This document shows positions 38,116 to 48,803 of a stretch of 64,000 nt of DNA, piece by piece. How positions within the stretch are numbered: the first letter of the stretch is position 1; the number at the start of each line of letters is the position of its first letter. Source of the DNA: Aminobacter niigataensis (GTDB taxonomy: Bacteria > Pseudomonadota > Alphaproteobacteria > Rhizobiales > Rhizobiaceae). Below the pieces are notes generated by a model, which did not search any database, was not told the origin of the DNA, and saw only the letters and a program-made list of their open reading frames with translations. Location: positions 209,144-273,143 of the forward strand of contig NZ_JACHOT010000007.1 in NCBI RefSeq assembly GCF_014200015.1, written 5' to 3'. The translations under genes were made by a program, and so were the position numbers.

Positions 38116-40734
38116 TTAGAGCCTCCGGGTCACCATCTCCACGCGGAAGCACTCGATGACATCGCCCTGGCGCATGTCTTCGTAGTTCTGGAAGGCCATA
38201 CCGCATTCCTGGCCGACCGGCACTTCGGAGACTTCGTCCTTGAAGCGCTTGAGCGTCTTGAGCGTGCCTTCGTGGATGACAACGTTTTCGCGGATCAGGC
38301 GGACGCCTGCGCCACGCTCGACCTTGCCTTCGGTGACGCGGCAACCCGCAACCTTGCCGGTCTTCGTGATGTTGAAGACTTCGAGGATTTCGGCGTTGCC
38401 GATGAAGGTTTCGCGGCGTTCCGGCGACAGCAGGCCCGACATCGCATCCTTAACGTCATCCACGAGGCTGTAGATGATGTTGTAGTAGCGGATCTCGATC
38501 CCGGACTGTTCAGCGGCGTGGCGCGCCTGCGCGTTGGCGCGCACGTTGAAGCCGATGATCGCCGCACCCGAGGTTTCGGCGAGCGTGACGTCGCTCTCGG
38601 TGATGGCGCCGGCGCCCGAATGGACGATGCGCGCACGCACCTCGTCGGTGCCGAGCTTGTCGAGGGCAGCCACGATCGCTTCGACCGAACCCTGCACGTC
38701 ACCCTTGATGATGAGCGGGAACTCCTTGAGGCCGGACGACTGCAGCTGCGACATCATCTGCTCGAGCGAGCCGCGCTGGGTGGCGTGCTTGGCGACAGCC
38801 TTGTCGCGCGCCAGGCGCTGGCGGTACTCGGTGATCTCGCGAGCGCGGGCCTCGTTGTTGACCACCGCAAAGCGGTCGCCAGCCTGAGGCGTGCCCTGGA
38901 GGCCGAGAATCTCGACCGGCATGGACGGCGGCGCCTCTTCGAGGTGTTCACCACGGTCATTGACCAGCGCGCGGACACGGCCCCACTGGTTGCCGGCGAC
39001 GAGAATGTCGCCGGGCATCAGCGTACCGGTCTGGACCAGGACGGTCGCGACCGGGCCGCGGCCCTTGTCGAGCTTGGCTTCGATGACGACACCTTCGGCC
39101 GTACGGTCGGGGTTGGCCTTGAGGTCGAGCACTTCGGCCTGCAGCAGGATCGCCTCGAGCAGCTTGTCGAGATTGGTGCCGTTCTTGGCCGAAACCTCGA
39201 CGTCGAGCACTTCACCGCCCATCGATTCCACGAAGACTTCGTGGCGCAGCAGCTCGGTGCGGACCTTCTGGGCATCAGCCGTCGGCTTGTCGATCTTGTT
39301 GATCGCCACGATGATCGGCACGCCGGCAGCCTTGGCATGGCTGATCGACTCGATCGTCTGCGGCATGACGCTGTCGTCGGCCGCAACCACGAGGATCGCA
39401 ATGTCGGTCGCCTGGGCACCACGAGCACGCATCGCCGTGAAGGCGGCGTGGCCGGGGGTGTCGATGAAGGTGATCTTCTGACCGTTCTTCTCGACCTGGT
39501 AGGCGCCGATGTGCTGGGTGATGCCGCCGGCTTCACCCGACTGCACATTCGCATTGCGGATGGCGTCGAGCAGCGAGGTCTTGCCGTGGTCGACGTGGCC
39601 CATGATGGTGACGACAGGCGGACGCGAAACCAGGGTCGCGCTGTGATCGGCGATGTCGAACAGGCCTTCTTCGATGTCGGACTCGGCAACGCGGCGAACC
39701 GTGTGGCCGAATTCGGAAGCGACCAGTTCAGCCGTATCGGCGTCGATGACGTCGCCCGGCTTCAACATCTGGCCTTGCTTCATGAAGAACTTGACGACCT
39801 CGACGGCGCGTTCGGACATGCGCTGGGCCAGTTCCTGAATGGTAATGGTCTCAGGAAGAATAACCTCACGCACGATCTTTTCGCGCGTTTCCTGGTGCAT
39901 CGCACGCTTGAACTTCTCCTGACGACGACGCATCGCCGACAGCGAACGCGAACGGGCGTCGCCATCCCCGGAAGTCAGCGCCGTATTGAGCGTCAGCTTG
40001 CCGCGACGGCGGTCGTCTTCCGTCTTGGTCTTGGCCGGACGGGCAACCTCGGGGGTCGCAATGCGGCGGATCGGCGCTGCAGCAGCGACGCCGGGACCGA
40101 CGCGGCCCTTCGGCTTGGCGTCCACCTCGTCGGGTACATTGGCTTCGAGCGCTGCAGCGGGGGCGCGGCGACGGGCTTCGTCCTCGGCGCGACGGCGCGA
40201 TTCCGACTCCGCCTTGAGACGGGCTTCCTCTTCCGCCTGGCGGCGAGCCGATTCCTCGCGCTCGCGGCCGCGGCGTTCATCTTCCTCGGCGCGGCGGCGT
40301 GCGTCGTCGGCAGCGCGCTGGCGCTCCTCGTGCTCGCGAGCGACAGAACCTTCGAGCGCGCGGCGACGCGCATCCATCTCGCTGCGCGACAATTCATTCA
40401 GGACCATGCCCGAACGCTCGGGCTGGGGCCGCGGCGTTTCGCGCACGACGACCGGCGCGGGCGCTGGCGCTGGCGCTGCGACCACCGGAGCTACGGCCAC
40501 CGGAGCTGCGGGCTGAGGCTTGGGCGCAAAGACGGCTGCAGCCGGTGTCGGCTCGTGCTTGTCGCCGGGCATGGAGAACTTACGCTTCTTGGTCTCCACG
40601 ACGACCTGCTTTGTGCGGCCGTGCGAGAAGTTCTGGCGTACGGTTCCCTGCTCCGATCCCGGGCGCTTCAGCGTCAAGGTCTTCTTCGGAGTGACGCTCA
40701 ACGTGTTGTCATCGCCCGATTTAGTGTCGCTCAT
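38116..40734 (-). CDS. infB: Translation initiation factor IF-2
   Basis: An 872-residue GTPase that places fMet-tRNA on the 30S subunit. Residues 1-~290 form a long charged, coiled-coil-prone N-terminal extension (Arg/Glu/Ala-rich). The GTP-binding motifs follow: G1 GHVDHGKTS (about 378-386), G3 DTPGH and G4 NKID. C-terminal beta-barrel domains complete it. Its start overlaps the ylxR stop by 4 bp. Large antisense frames across it are compositional shadows. Confidence 0.97.
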   Translation of the reverse strand: MSDTKSGDDNTLSVTPKKTLTLKRPGSEQGTVRQNFSHGRTKQVVVETKKRKFSMPGDKHEPTPAAAVFAPKPQPAAPVAVAPVVAAPAPAPAPVVVRETPRPQPERSGMVLNELSRSEMDARRRALEGSVAREHEERQRAADDARRRAEEDERRGREREESARRQAEEEARLKAESESRRRAEDEARRRAPAAALEANVPDEVDAKPKGRVGPGVAAAAPIRRIATPEVARPAKTKTEDDRRRGKLTLNTALTSGDGDARSRSLSAMRRRQEKFKRAMHQETREKIVREVILPETITIQELAQRMSERAVEVVKFFMKQGQMLKPGDVIDADTAELVASEFGHTVRRVAESDIEEGLFDIADHSATLVSRPPVVTIMGHVDHGKTSLLDAIRNANVQSGEAGGITQHIGAYQVEKNGQKITFIDTPGHAAFTAMRARGAQATDIAILVVAADDSVMPQTIESISHAKAAGVPIIVAINKIDKPTADAQKVRTELLRHEVFVESMGGEVLDVEVSAKNGTNLDKLLEAILLQAEVLDLKANPDRTAEGVVIEAKLDKGRGPVATVLVQTGTLMPGDILVAGNQWGRVRALVNDRGEHLEEAPPSMPVEILGLQGTPQAGDRFAVVNNEARAREITEYRQRLARDKAVAKHATQRGSLEQMMSQLQSSGLKEFPLIIKGDVQGSVEAIVAALDKLGTDEVRARIVHSGAGAITESDVTLAETSGAAIIGFNVRANAQARHAAEQSGIEIRYYNIIYSLVDDVKDAMSGLLSPERRETFIGNAEILEVFNITKTGKVAGCRVTEGKVERGAGVRLIRENVVIHEGTLKTLKRFKDEVSEVPVGQECGMAFQNYEDMRQGDVIECFRVEMVTRRL

Positions 40735-41390
40735 TCCATATCCTCTGCGGCATCATCGTCGTAGGCAATCGCCGCAATCATTGCCAGATCATCCGGGGAT
40801 CCGCCCCGATATCGGTCAAGCGCAACCATGCGCTTCGCGACCGCCTTGCCCGCTTCTCCCGCGAGGACGGCAGCATGTATCACATTTGTTGCACCCAATG
40901 CCAAACCCAATTCGGCTTCCGAAAAAAGTTTATAGGCAGGCGTTGCAGGCCCGCCGATATGCACTGTGGCCTTGCGGGCCTGGGTGATCTTGCGGACGCC
41001 GTCTTCAGCACCCTCGTAAGCATGGAGTACAAGAAGCGCCTTGCCGGCGCGGACCGTGGAGTCGACCTTGGCGGCACCTAGTGCCACCAGACCGGCCTTT
41101 CGGGCAAGCCCAAGCGCGCCAAGCGCCGATCTGGCGAGCAGATTATCGACCATGGCGCCCAATTCAGGCGGCACGACGACCTGCGCCTTGAAAGCGCGGG
41201 CGAACATGCCCTTGGCCTCCGCCTTGTCGATATGTAGGCGGTCGGCCGTCACCCAGCAACCGCGGCCGGGCAGATTTCTCTTGAGGTCCGGAAAAACGGT
41301 CGAATCCGGGCCGACGACGAAACGGATCAGATCATCCGGTTCGGCGCTCTTGCGCGTGACGATGCAGGTGCGATCGTTCATCTCGTCCAA
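40731..41390 (-). CDS. ylxR: YlxR-family RNA-binding protein (DUF448 plus L7Ae-like domain)
   Basis: A 219-residue nucleic-acid-binding protein. The N-terminal YlxR domain (about 5-85) carries [18 protein letters not shown] and PGRGCWV; the C-terminal part (about 90-190) resembles the L7Ae/L30e fold ([17 protein letters not shown]). Always found between nusA and infB; proposed to affect RNase P or ribosome-linked processes in other bacteria. It begins 23 bp after nusA and overlaps infB by 4 bp. Confidence 0.9.
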   Translation of the reverse strand: MDEMNDRTCIVTRKSAEPDDLIRFVVGPDSTVFPDLKRNLPGRGCWVTADRLHIDKAEAKGMFARAFKAQVVVPPELGAMVDNLLARSALGALGLARKAGLVALGAAKVDSTVRAGKALLVLHAYEGAEDGVRKITQARKATVHIGGPATPAYKLFSEAELGLALGATNVIHAAVLAGEAGKAVAKRMVALDRYRGGSPDDLAMIAAIAYDDDAAEDME

Positions 41391-41413
41391 CAGATTCTCC
41401 GGCCGGCCTCACG

Positions 41414-43006
41414 TCACTCACCGGCGACGTCGGCTGGCTCTTCCTCGGACACGACTTCGTCCTCGGCGATCCAACCAACCATGCGGCGGGCAGCAACGAC
41501 CATTTGTTCCGCATCGGTGCGCGACACGCCGTAGTCGGCGAGCACGCCCGGGAAGAACTTGGTCTCGCCGTCCTTGCGTTCCTTCCAACCGACGAGGTCG
41601 TCGGCGGCATAGCCGGCGAAGTCCTCGATCGTCTTCACGCCGTCATCGCCGAGCGCCACCAGCATCGCGGTGGTAATGCCGGGGATTTCGCGCAGTTCGT
41701 CCTGCACGCCGAGCGTCTTGCGCTTCTCGTCGTGCTCGGCCTCGATCTTTTCGAGATACTCGCGGGCACGGGTCTGGATCTCGGAAGCGGTGTCCTCGTC
41801 GAAACCGTCGATCGAGGCAATTTCGTCGGCATCGACGTAAGCCACTTCCTCAACCGAGGTGAAGCCTTCGGAAGCCAGCACCTGACCGACCATCTCGTCG
41901 ACGTCGAGCGATTCCATGAACAGCGTCGAACGCTCGACGAATTCCTTCTGGCGGCGCTCCGATTCTTCCTGCTCGGTCAGGATGTCGATATCCCAACCGG
42001 TCAGCTGCGAAGCCAGGCGCACGTTCTGGCCGCGACGGCCGATGGCCAGCGACAGCTGGTCGTCGGGAACCACCACTTCGATGCGCTCGGCGTCCTCATC
42101 GAGAACGACCTTGGCGACTTCAGCCGGTTGCAAGGCGTTGACGATGAAGGAAGCGGCCGAGGGCGACCACGGAATGATGTCGATCTTTTCACCCTGGAGC
42201 TCGCCGACGACGGCCTGGACGCGCGAGCCGCGCATACCGACGCAGGCGCCGACAGGATCGATCGAGCTGTCACGCGAGATGACGGCGATCTTGGCGCGCG
42301 AACCGGGATCGCGGGCAACCGACTTGATCTCGATGATGCCGTCGTAGATTTCCGGCACTTCCATGGTGAACAGCTTCGCCATGAACTGCGGATGGGTACG
42401 CGACAGGAAGATCTGCGGGCCACGCTGCTCGCGGCGCACGTCGTAGACATAGGCGCGAACGCGGTCGCCGTACTTGTAGTTTTCGCGGGGGATCAGCTCG
42501 TCGCGGCGGATGATCGCCTCGCCGCGGCCGAGATCGACGATGACGTTGCCATACTCGACGCGCTTGACCGTGCCGTTGACGATCTCGCCGATGCGATCCT
42601 TGTATTCGTCGTACTGGCGGTCGCGCTCGGCTTCACGCACCTTCTGGACGATGACCTGCTTGGCCGACTGGGCGGCGATGCGGCCGAAATCCATCGGCGG
42701 CAGCTGTTCGGCGATGAAATCGCCGAGCTGGGCGTCGGGGTTGCGTTCGCGAGCCGAGCTCAGCGCGATCTGGATGGCATAGTCGTCGACCTTTTCGACA
42801 ACTTCCATCAGGCGCTGCAGCTTCATCTCGCCCGTGTTGGGGTTGATGTCGGCGCGGATGTTGGTCTCTTGACCATAGCGCGAGCGCGCTGCCTTCTGGA
42901 TCGCGTCGGCCATCGCGGCGATGACGATCGACTTGTCGATCGACTTCTCGCGGGCGACCGCATCGGCGATCTGCAGCAGTTCGAGCCTGTTGGCGCTTAC
43001 AACCAT
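41414..43006 (-). CDS. nusA: Transcription termination/antitermination factor NusA
   Basis: A 530-residue RNA polymerase-associated factor that modulates pausing, intrinsic termination and antitermination. Domains in order: N-terminal RNAP-binding (about 1-125), S1 (about 130-200), KH1 and KH2 (about 230-345, with [13 protein letters not shown] and [12 protein letters not shown]), then two helix-hairpin-helix acidic repeats to the C-terminus. It starts 51 bp after rimP. A terminator-like hairpin lies in the operon leader, so NusA could act on its own expression. Confidence 0.97.
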   Translation of the reverse strand: MVVSANRLELLQIADAVAREKSIDKSIVIAAMADAIQKAARSRYGQETNIRADINPNTGEMKLQRLMEVVEKVDDYAIQIALSSARERNPDAQLGDFIAEQLPPMDFGRIAAQSAKQVIVQKVREAERDRQYDEYKDRIGEIVNGTVKRVEYGNVIVDLGRGEAIIRRDELIPRENYKYGDRVRAYVYDVRREQRGPQIFLSRTHPQFMAKLFTMEVPEIYDGIIEIKSVARDPGSRAKIAVISRDSSIDPVGACVGMRGSRVQAVVGELQGEKIDIIPWSPSAASFIVNALQPAEVAKVVLDEDAERIEVVVPDDQLSLAIGRRGQNVRLASQLTGWDIDILTEQEESERRQKEFVERSTLFMESLDVDEMVGQVLASEGFTSVEEVAYVDADEIASIDGFDEDTASEIQTRAREYLEKIEAEHDEKRKTLGVQDELREIPGITTAMLVALGDDGVKTIEDFAGYAADDLVGWKERKDGETKFFPGVLADYGVSRTDAEQMVVAARRMVGWIAEDEVVSEEEPADVAGE

Positions 43007-43057
43007 TGTCTTTCTCCCGGAGCGTTCGGCCGAACCTGGTCCAGCCGCGCGGCTCTA

Positions 43058-43690
43058 TCAATCTTCCGTTTCGGTTTCTTCGTCTTCCGGCGCATCTTCG
43101 TCTTCGCCGCGACGTTTCCGTGCTTCCTTGCGCGCCTGATTGTCCTTGCTCAGGGCATCGCGAATGAGATCGTCGGTAAGGATCAGCCGCGCCTCGGAAA
43201 TCGCCTCGAAAGGCACGCGCACGGTCGGCTCCTCGCCGTAGGCAGCCTGGTCACGCTGGATCAGGATGCCTTCTTCATCGACCTCGGCGATCTTGCCGCG
43301 GAACCGCTTGCGGTCGGCAACCATGACCGAGGTCTCCATCTTGACGATGTGACCGATCCAGTTGCCGAAATCCGACTTGCGGACCAGCGGCCGGTCGATG
43401 CCCGGCGACGACACTTCGAGATGATACGCTTTTTCGATCGGATCATCGACATCGAGAGCAGGCGAAACCGCGCGGCTCACTTCTTCGCAATCCTGGACGG
43501 TCATGGTGCCGTCTTCGCGCTCGGCCATGATCTGCAGCGTCAGCCCGCTCTGCCCCGAAAGGCGGATGCGAACGAGGCGGAAGCCGATCGCACGAAGGAC
43601 GGGCTGGACGATCAAGGCGATGCGGGCGTCGATGCCGGTCTCGCGGATGATGCGGTCGTCGCCTGTCTGTTCGACTGCGTTTTCGGTCAT
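43058..43690 (-). CDS. rimP: Ribosome maturation factor RimP
   Basis: A 210-residue 30S assembly factor. The N-terminal RimP domain (about 20-105) includes [19 protein letters not shown] and the diagnostic [14 protein letters not shown]; the C-terminal domain (about 108-175) has the SH3-like fold. An extra acidic, repetitive tail ([15 protein letters not shown]) is common in rhizobial copies. First gene of the leftward cluster, with a good promoter at 43778-43806 and an attenuator-like hairpin at 43718-43747. Confidence 0.95.
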   Translation of the reverse strand: MTENAVEQTGDDRIIRETGIDARIALIVQPVLRAIGFRLVRIRLSGQSGLTLQIMAEREDGTMTVQDCEEVSRAVSPALDVDDPIEKAYHLEVSSPGIDRPLVRKSDFGNWIGHIVKMETSVMVADRKRFRGKIAEVDEEGILIQRDQAAYGEEPTVRVPFEAISEARLILTDDLIRDALSKDNQARKEARKRRGEDEDAPEDEETETED

Positions 43691-43717
43691 AGAATCTCCA
43701 GACGGTCGGCAGGTAAC

Positions 43718-43747
43718 AAAAAAGAGCGGGACCGGGTGGACCCACTC
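43718..43747 (-). terminator. Attenuator-like hairpin in the rimP-nusA leader
   Basis: On the minus strand GAGTGGG pairs with CCCGCTC (43741-43747 with 43724-43730, one G-U) around a 10-nt loop and is followed by six T (43718-43723). It lies between the promoter and the rimP ATG with no leftward gene before it, so it would terminate the operon's own leader transcript. Confidence 0.65.
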
Positions 43748-43777
43748 TTCGTCATACCGACCAAGAATTTGAGGCTG

Positions 43778-43806
43778 ATATAGCCGAAGGCGGCGCGCCT
43801 TTCAAG
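43778..43806 (-). promoter_or_regulatory. Promoter of the rimP-nusA-infB operon
   Basis: On the minus strand CTTGAA (43801-43806), 17-bp spacer, CTATAT (43778-43783): one mismatch from the rhizobial consensus CTTGAC-N17-CTATAT. The predicted start is about 80 bp upstream of rimP. Confidence 0.75.
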
Positions 43807-43963
43807 TCCCGTGGCCGGTTGCGTCCACGACCGGTAAATTAGCCGACCAATGCAGCGGATGCATGGCAAGCATGCGCAGATGCCCCTACCGCTTCCCTTT
43901 GCGTCACCTATATTTGTTGCGCTGCACAAGAAATGATGATGCAGCGCAAAAGAGGATAAAGAG

Positions 43964-44128
43964 ATGAACACCCGCAAGCCCCTTGGCCGCATTGGCGAAC
44001 TGGTCCGCACCTTTGGTAGCGCCGTCGCTGCCGCAGCAGCCGTCGAGCGCGGTCATCGCCCAACCAACCAGGACCTGGTGATGCTCGGCATCGACCCGCT
44101 CCACTTCGACCGCATTCGCAAATACTGA
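43964..44128 (+). CDS. Small 54-residue protein of unknown function
   Basis: MNTRKPLGRIGELVRTFGSA begins a 54-residue protein. An Ala-rich helix (AVAAAAAVERGHRP) is followed by a segment QDLVMLGIDPLHFDRIRKY that resembles the 'D-L-x-x-L-G-I' tail of DUF1127-type small proteins. AGAGGAT lies 7 nt before the ATG, and a CTATAT box at 43910-43915 is a possible -10. It is divergent from rimP and alone. Length, ribosome site and amino-acid make-up support a real gene; function is unknown. Confidence 0.7.
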   Translation: MNTRKPLGRIGELVRTFGSAVAAAAAVERGHRPTNQDLVMLGIDPLHFDRIRKY

Positions 44129-44278
44129 TTACAGGCATTCAGGGTAGAGAGCGCACCGCTGACCGCGTCATTGGCGCTTGCCAAGGCGTTGCCAGCCGGG
44201 CGGTGCTCCGGAGCGGCCGGTCAATCTGACCGTCGCTCTGTCCCTGGGTATCCCGCCTCGCTGTCGAGGCAAAGAAAG

Positions 44279-44314
44279 AGCCGAGGCCGGAATTCCGGGC
44301 CTCGGCTTTTTTTG
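44279..44314. terminator. Bidirectional terminator, small gene / tctA
   Basis: AGCCGAGGCC (44279-44288) pairs with GGCCTCGGCT (44298-44307); T7 follows on the + strand and a T-rich run on the minus strand. It ends transcription from both the 54-codon gene and tctA. Confidence 0.88.
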
Positions 44315-44332
44315 TTTCGCAACCGAGAGGCC

Positions 44333-45847
44333 TCAGTCCTCGTTGGCGCCCAGCTGGGCCAGCACCTTGCCGCGGCCACGGGCGCGCAGGTAGAGCGGCA
44401 GCAGCACCGCCGTTGCCGCCAAGAGCAGCAGCACGATCGCAATCGGCGAATGCACCAGGATCATCGGGTCGCCCTGGCTGATGGCCAGCGCGCGGCGTAG
44501 CTGCTGCTCCGCCATCGGTCCAAGGATCAGACCGACCACCACGGGCGCAATCGGATAGCCGAAACGGCGCAGGCCGTAGCCGAGCAGGCCAAATGCCAGC
44601 AGCATGCCGAGCTCGAAAGTCGACGGATTGGCGCCGATGGTGCCGAGCGTCGCAAACAGCAGGATGCCCGAATAGAGCCAGGGCAGCGGGATGGTCAGGA
44701 GCCTGACCCAGACGCCGATCAGCGGCAGGTTGAGCACCAGCAGCATCAGGTTTGCCACCAGCAGCGAGGCGATCAGGCCCCAGACCAGTTGCGGGTTGGT
44801 CGCAAACAACAGCGGCCCAGGCTGCAGGCCGAACTGCTGGAAGCCGGCGAGCATGATCGCGGCGGTCGCCGTGGTCGGCAGGCCGAGCGTCAACAGCGGC
44901 ACCAGCGTGCCGGCCGCCGATGCATTGTTGGCCGCTTCGGGGCCGGCGACACCTTCGATGGCGCCATGGCCGAACTCTTCAGGCTTTTGCGCCAGGTTCT
45001 TTTCCACAGAATAGGACAAGAAGGTGCCGATTTCGGCGCCGCCGGCCGGCATCGCACCGATCGGGAAGCCGATCGCGGTGCCGCGCAGCCATGGCTTCCA
45101 TGAACGGCGCCAGTCCTCGCGAGTCATCCACACCGAACCCTTGATCGCCTGGATGGTCGAATCGCCGCCCTTGCTGGCGGCGACGCTGAGCGCCTCGCCA
45201 ACGGCGAAGAGCGCAACCGCAAGCGTCGTCACCTCGATGCCGTCGAGCAGGTCGGGAATGCCGAAGGCAAGGCGCGCCTGGCCGGTCTGCAGGTCGATGC
45301 CGATCAGACCGAGCCCAAGGCCGATGAACAGCGCCGTCAGTCCGCGCAGCGTCGAGTCGCCGAAGGCGGCGGACACGGTCATGAAGGCCAGGATCATCAG
45401 CGCGAAATATTCGGCCGGACCGAAGGACAGCGCCATCTTGACGACAGTCGGCGCAACGAAGGCAAGACCTATGGTGGCGATCAGGCCGGCGACGAACGAG
45501 CCGATGGCGGCGGTTGCCAGTGCCGGGCCGCCACGCCCGGCGCGCGCCATCTTGTTGCCTTCGAGCGCCGTGACGATCGAGGCACTTTCGCCAGGCGTGT
45601 TGAGCAGGATCGACGTCGTCGAGCCGCCATACATGCCACCGTAATAGATGCCGGCGAACATGATCAGCGAACCGGCGGGATCAAGCTTGTAGGTGACGGG
45701 CAAAAGCAGGGCGACGGTAAGTGCCGGGCCGATGCCGGGAAGAACGCCGACAGCCGTGCCGAGCGTCACGCCGATCAGCGCATAGAGCATGTTCATCGGC
45801 TCGAGTGCCGTGAGCAGCCCCTGCGCGAGCAGACCAAAGGTATCCAT
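44333..45847 (-). CDS. tctA: Tripartite tricarboxylate transporter, large permease TctA
   Basis: A 504-residue inner-membrane protein with about 11-12 hydrophobic helices, the large permease of a TTT-family solute:cation symporter. The family signature [21 protein letters not shown] is near residue 30 and a second half-repeat motif [16 protein letters not shown] is near residue 260. It works with TctB and the binding protein TctC to import citrate-like carboxylates. Third gene of the leftward tctC-tctB-tctA operon, 27 bp after tctB. Confidence 0.94.
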   Translation of the reverse strand: MDTFGLLAQGLLTALEPMNMLYALIGVTLGTAVGVLPGIGPALTVALLLPVTYKLDPAGSLIMFAGIYYGGMYGGSTTSILLNTPGESASIVTALEGNKMARAGRGGPALATAAIGSFVAGLIATIGLAFVAPTVVKMALSFGPAEYFALMILAFMTVSAAFGDSTLRGLTALFIGLGLGLIGIDLQTGQARLAFGIPDLLDGIEVTTLAVALFAVGEALSVAASKGGDSTIQAIKGSVWMTREDWRRSWKPWLRGTAIGFPIGAMPAGGAEIGTFLSYSVEKNLAQKPEEFGHGAIEGVAGPEAANNASAAGTLVPLLTLGLPTTATAAIMLAGFQQFGLQPGPLLFATNPQLVWGLIASLLVANLMLLVLNLPLIGVWVRLLTIPLPWLYSGILLFATLGTIGANPSTFELGMLLAFGLLGYGLRRFGYPIAPVVVGLILGPMAEQQLRRALAISQGDPMILVHSPIAIVLLLLAATAVLLPLYLRARGRGKVLAQLGANED

Positions 45848-45874
45848 TTAGAGCCGAGCTCCCTTGATGATCGC

Positions 45875-46363
45875 TCAGAACAGCAGGTGTTCGAGCGGGC
45901 CGGCGGGCAGCGAGAGCTGCAATCCCTTGGCGAAAATGACCCAGACGACGAACGAAAGCACGATGCCGATCGGGATCGTCTTCCACAGCGGCCCGCGTCC
46001 GAACGCGCGTGCTGTCGCGGCGAAGAGCAATCCGGTGGCGATCGAGAAGCCGGCTGCCTTGAGCAGCAGCATCTGGGCGGCAAGACCGCCGACGATCCAC
46101 AGGATCGGGCTGATCTCTTGTTTCTCGCGCTCGGGGAAATCACCGCGGAAAGCTTCGAAAACCGTCCAGATCGACAGGCCGAAGAACGCCACGGCGATCA
46201 CGTAGGGAAAGGTTGTCGGGCCGACGCGGGCATAGCTGGCGCCGGCGCCATGGCTGGCGGTGCTCCAGGCGATGACGACAGACACCGCCATAAGCAGAGC
46301 GGCGATGACAAGCGCCGCCCAATCGGGGCGGCGCCTTTCTTGTTGCTGGTTGTCCAGGCTCAT
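45875..46363 (-). CDS. tctB: Tripartite tricarboxylate transporter, small permease TctB
   Basis: A 162-residue membrane protein with four predicted helices (about 17-35, 48-68, 85-120 as a long pair region, 130-150), the small TctB permease subunit. Sequence is poorly conserved in this family, so the call rests on topology, length and position. Its ATG overlaps the tctC stop (ATGA) and tctA follows. Confidence 0.87.
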   Translation of the reverse strand: MSLDNQQQERRRPDWAALVIAALLMAVSVVIAWSTASHGAGASYARVGPTTFPYVIAVAFFGLSIWTVFEAFRGDFPEREKQEISPILWIVGGLAAQMLLLKAAGFSIATGLLFAATARAFGRGPLWKTIPIGIVLSFVVWVIFAKGLQLSLPAGPLEHLLF

Positions 46364-47304
46364 TTCACCAGGCCGATGTCTTTCAGGATCGCTGCGGTGG
46401 ACTCAGTGTCCTTCTTCAGCTGCGCTGCGAAGTCATCGCCGGCGAGGTAGGTGTTGGCCCAGCCCTTGTCGGCGAGGATCTTCGTCCACGAAGCCGAGGT
46501 GACCATCTTTTCGACGTCGGCGAGCACTGCCGCCTTCTGCTCGGCCGAGATGCCGGGAGCGGCAGCGACCATGCGCCAGTTCTGGATCGAGACGTCAACG
46601 CCGCCTTCCTTGAAGGTCGGTGCGTCGATGCCTTCGACCTTGGCGTCGGACGAGATGCCGATGATGCGGAGCGTGCCGGCCTTGATCTGCTCGGCGAACT
46701 CGCCGTAACCGGAAATGCCGACCGTCACCTGGCCGCCGAGGATGGCGGCAAGAGCCTCGCCACCGCCGGAATAGGCGATGTAGTTGACCTTGGTCGGGTC
46801 GACGCCGACGGCCTTGGCAATCAGGCCTGCCGTGATGTGGTCGGTGCCGCCGGCAGAGCCGCCGCCCCAGGAAACCGCGCCCGGATCGGCCTTGAGCTTG
46901 GCAACGAGGCCAGCCATGTCCTTGATGTCGGAAGCGGCCGGAACAACAAGCGCCTCAAACTCGCCGGTCAGGCGGGCAATCGGGGTGACCTGGTCGAGCG
47001 TCACCGGCGAGGCGTTGGTCAGGATCGCGCCGACCATGACGTAGCCGCCGACGATGAGCTGGGCCGGGTCGCCATTGGCCTGGTTGACGAACTGGGCGAG
47101 GCCGATGGTGCCGCCGGCGCCCGGAACGTTGTTGACCTGGACCGAGGCGGAAATCTTCTCGTCCTGGAGCGCGGTCTGCATCGAGCGCGCGGTCTGGTCC
47201 CAGCCGCCGCCGGGGGCCGCAGGTGCCATGATCTTGTAGTCGGCGGCCGCAGCCGGCAGGGCGAGCGCGCCTGCGACGATGGTGGCCAATACGAACTGCT
47301 TCAT
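46360..47304 (-). CDS. tctC: Tripartite tricarboxylate transporter, binding protein TctC
   Basis: A 314-residue periplasmic Bug/TctC-family receptor. The signal peptide ends near residue 20 ([10 protein letters not shown]). Family landmarks are [13 protein letters not shown] (about 28), [15 protein letters not shown] (about 60) and [12 protein letters not shown] (about 147). ATG 47304 has GGGAGGAA upstream; a longer frame to 47421 is not supported. First gene of the tct operon. A direct repeat TGTCAG-N5-TGTCAG at 47564-47580 may be the regulator's site. The ligand is probably a tricarboxylate, not fixed by sequence. Confidence 0.92.
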   Translation of the reverse strand: MKQFVLATIVAGALALPAAAADYKIMAPAAPGGGWDQTARSMQTALQDEKISASVQVNNVPGAGGTIGLAQFVNQANGDPAQLIVGGYVMVGAILTNASPVTLDQVTPIARLTGEFEALVVPAASDIKDMAGLVAKLKADPGAVSWGGGSAGGTDHITAGLIAKAVGVDPTKVNYIAYSGGGEALAAILGGQVTVGISGYGEFAEQIKAGTLRIIGISSDAKVEGIDAPTFKEGGVDVSIQNWRMVAAAPGISAEQKAAVLADVEKMVTSASWTKILADKGWANTYLAGDDFAAQLKKDTESTAAILKDIGLVK

Positions 47305-47611
47305 TGCTGTTCCTCCCTTGCCCGCATGCGCGGGGCAGATGCTTTTCAGTTTCGAGGCCAGCGCCAGGGCAGCGTCTCGGCATTTCGGGGGAAGGAACTG
47401 GCCGGCCAAGGGGCCTGCCATCAGAGCAGCGTTTCCCGGCCCCTCTGCCCGGCGATAGGATCGCCGTCGGGTAGCCGTTGCGGAAACGTGTTCGAAATCC
47501 TCCCGAACTTTCCGAGCCTCGCCGCCTCCAACGGATGGGCCAAAACTTCCCTATCGCAGCAACCTGACATCAGACTGACACCGATGCAACAGCTTGGGAA
47601 CATCGCCGGAA
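47305..47611 (-). promoter_or_regulatory. tctC upstream region
   Basis: 307 bp between the binding-protein gene and tctC, with no gene. It should hold the tctCBA promoter. The only clear element is a direct repeat on the minus strand, TGTCAG at 47575-47580 and 47564-47569, spaced 11 bp centre to centre. Confidence 0.55.
47564..47580 (-). promoter_or_regulatory. Direct repeat, candidate TctD operator
   Basis: Two exact TGTCAG half-sites separated by 5 bp (11-bp period). OmpR/PhoB-type regulators bind such tandem half-sites on one helix face, and a regulator of this family is encoded at 48804. Assignment is inference. Confidence 0.45.
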
Positions 47612-48676
47612 TCACGGGCTGCGCAGCGCCTCGTTCCAGCGCTCGATGACACGGGAGCGCTTGACCTGGTCAAGATAGACCATCAGTCCCGGGCTGACCG
47701 GCACCGGGCGCAACTGCCCGCCAAGAACCTCCTGCATGCGGTTGGCGGTATTCTCGCCCGAGACCTCCGGATTGACGGCTGCGATATGCAATTGCCGCGC
47801 CATCACCGTCTGGCCCTCGGCCGACATGAAATATTCGAGATAGCGGCGGCCGAGATCCGACGACTTGGCGGCAGCCGGCACCAGGCCGATGCGCGACATG
47901 ACGACGGTGTAGTCCTTGGGCAGGACGATGCCGACGTCGGGGTTCCGCGCCGCCCAGTCGGCGGCATAGGAGCCCAAGATGTTGTAGCCGAGCACGAAAC
48001 GGCCGTCGGCGATGCGCTCGAGGATGGCGCCACTGGTCGAATAGAGCTTCACGCCCGCCGCCCCCATGGCGCGGATCACCGACCAGATGTCGGGGTACTG
48101 CTCCTGGTCGCGCGCCATGAACATGAAGCCGACGCCGGAACGCTCGATGTCGTAGGTGGCGATGCGGCCGTAGAACCTGTCGCCCTGCGTCTTGAGGAAT
48201 TCGACGAACTGGCCGCGCGTCGCCGGCGGCGGCGCGTCCTTGAAGCTCGGCTTGTGGTAGACGAACACCGCCGGCTCGAAGGTCAGCGCATAGGCGGTGT
48301 CGCGCCAGTTGGCCCAGCGCGGCCAGCGATCCGACAGCGGCAGCCGGCTTTCCTGGGCATAGCCGTCATTGGCGAGCTTGACCTGCAGGTCCATGGCCGA
48401 GGAAAAGGCGATGTCGGCGGTGCCCTTGCCGGCATCCGTCTCGGCGACGACGCGGTCATAGATGTCGACCGTCTGCAGATCCTCGTAGCGCACCGCCACG
48501 CCGGGGTTTGCCTTCTGGAAGCCTTCGATCATCGGCTTGGCCAACGGCGCGTCGAGCGACGAATAGACAACCAGCGTGCGGGCGTCGGCGGCGCCATTCA
48601 GCGCCGGAAAGACGGTGACTTCGGCCCAGGCGGGCGATGAGAGGCAGGCAAGGACGGTGAAAATGGCCAGACGCAT
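47612..48676 (-). CDS. Orphan ABC-type extracellular solute-binding protein
   Basis: A 354-residue periplasmic binding protein of the iron/phosphonate-like SBP class (AfuA/PgtC-like). The signal peptide ends near residue 18 (SPAWAEV). Motifs include LVVYSSLDAPLAKPMIEGF near the N-terminus and ERSGVGFMFMARDQ mid-protein. No ABC permease or ATPase gene is nearby. It is divergent (127 bp) from the two-component genes and upstream of tctC, so it may be a co-sensor. Starts at ATG 48676 and GTG 48712 are both possible; neither has a clear ribosome site. Confidence 0.82.
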   Translation of the reverse strand: MRLAIFTVLACLSSPAWAEVTVFPALNGAADARTLVVYSSLDAPLAKPMIEGFQKANPGVAVRYEDLQTVDIYDRVVAETDAGKGTADIAFSSAMDLQVKLANDGYAQESRLPLSDRWPRWANWRDTAYALTFEPAVFVYHKPSFKDAPPPATRGQFVEFLKTQGDRFYGRIATYDIERSGVGFMFMARDQEQYPDIWSVIRAMGAAGVKLYSTSGAILERIADGRFVLGYNILGSYAADWAARNPDVGIVLPKDYTVVMSRIGLVPAAAKSSDLGRRYLEYFMSAEGQTVMARQLHIAAVNPEVSGENTANRMQEVLGGQLRPVPVSPGLMVYLDQVKRSRVIERWNEALRSP

Positions 48677-48803
48677 GATCGCCAGACCATGCAACAGCCG
48701 GGCGAGCCGCACAACGGCGAAGCGCTATCGACGCGCATGACGGGCACTGGACCTTTGCCTAGCGAATAGGCATCGTTCGAACGGGCGGGCAAGGAGAATT
48801 CGG

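Noticed and set aside
38035..40764. 909-codon open frame on the + strand
   Set aside because: It lies antisense to infB; in high-GC DNA the strand opposite a real gene often stays open. The product is Arg/Asp/Gly/Val-rich without a domain.
41504..43783. 759-codon open frame on the + strand
   Set aside because: Antisense shadow of nusA and rimP.
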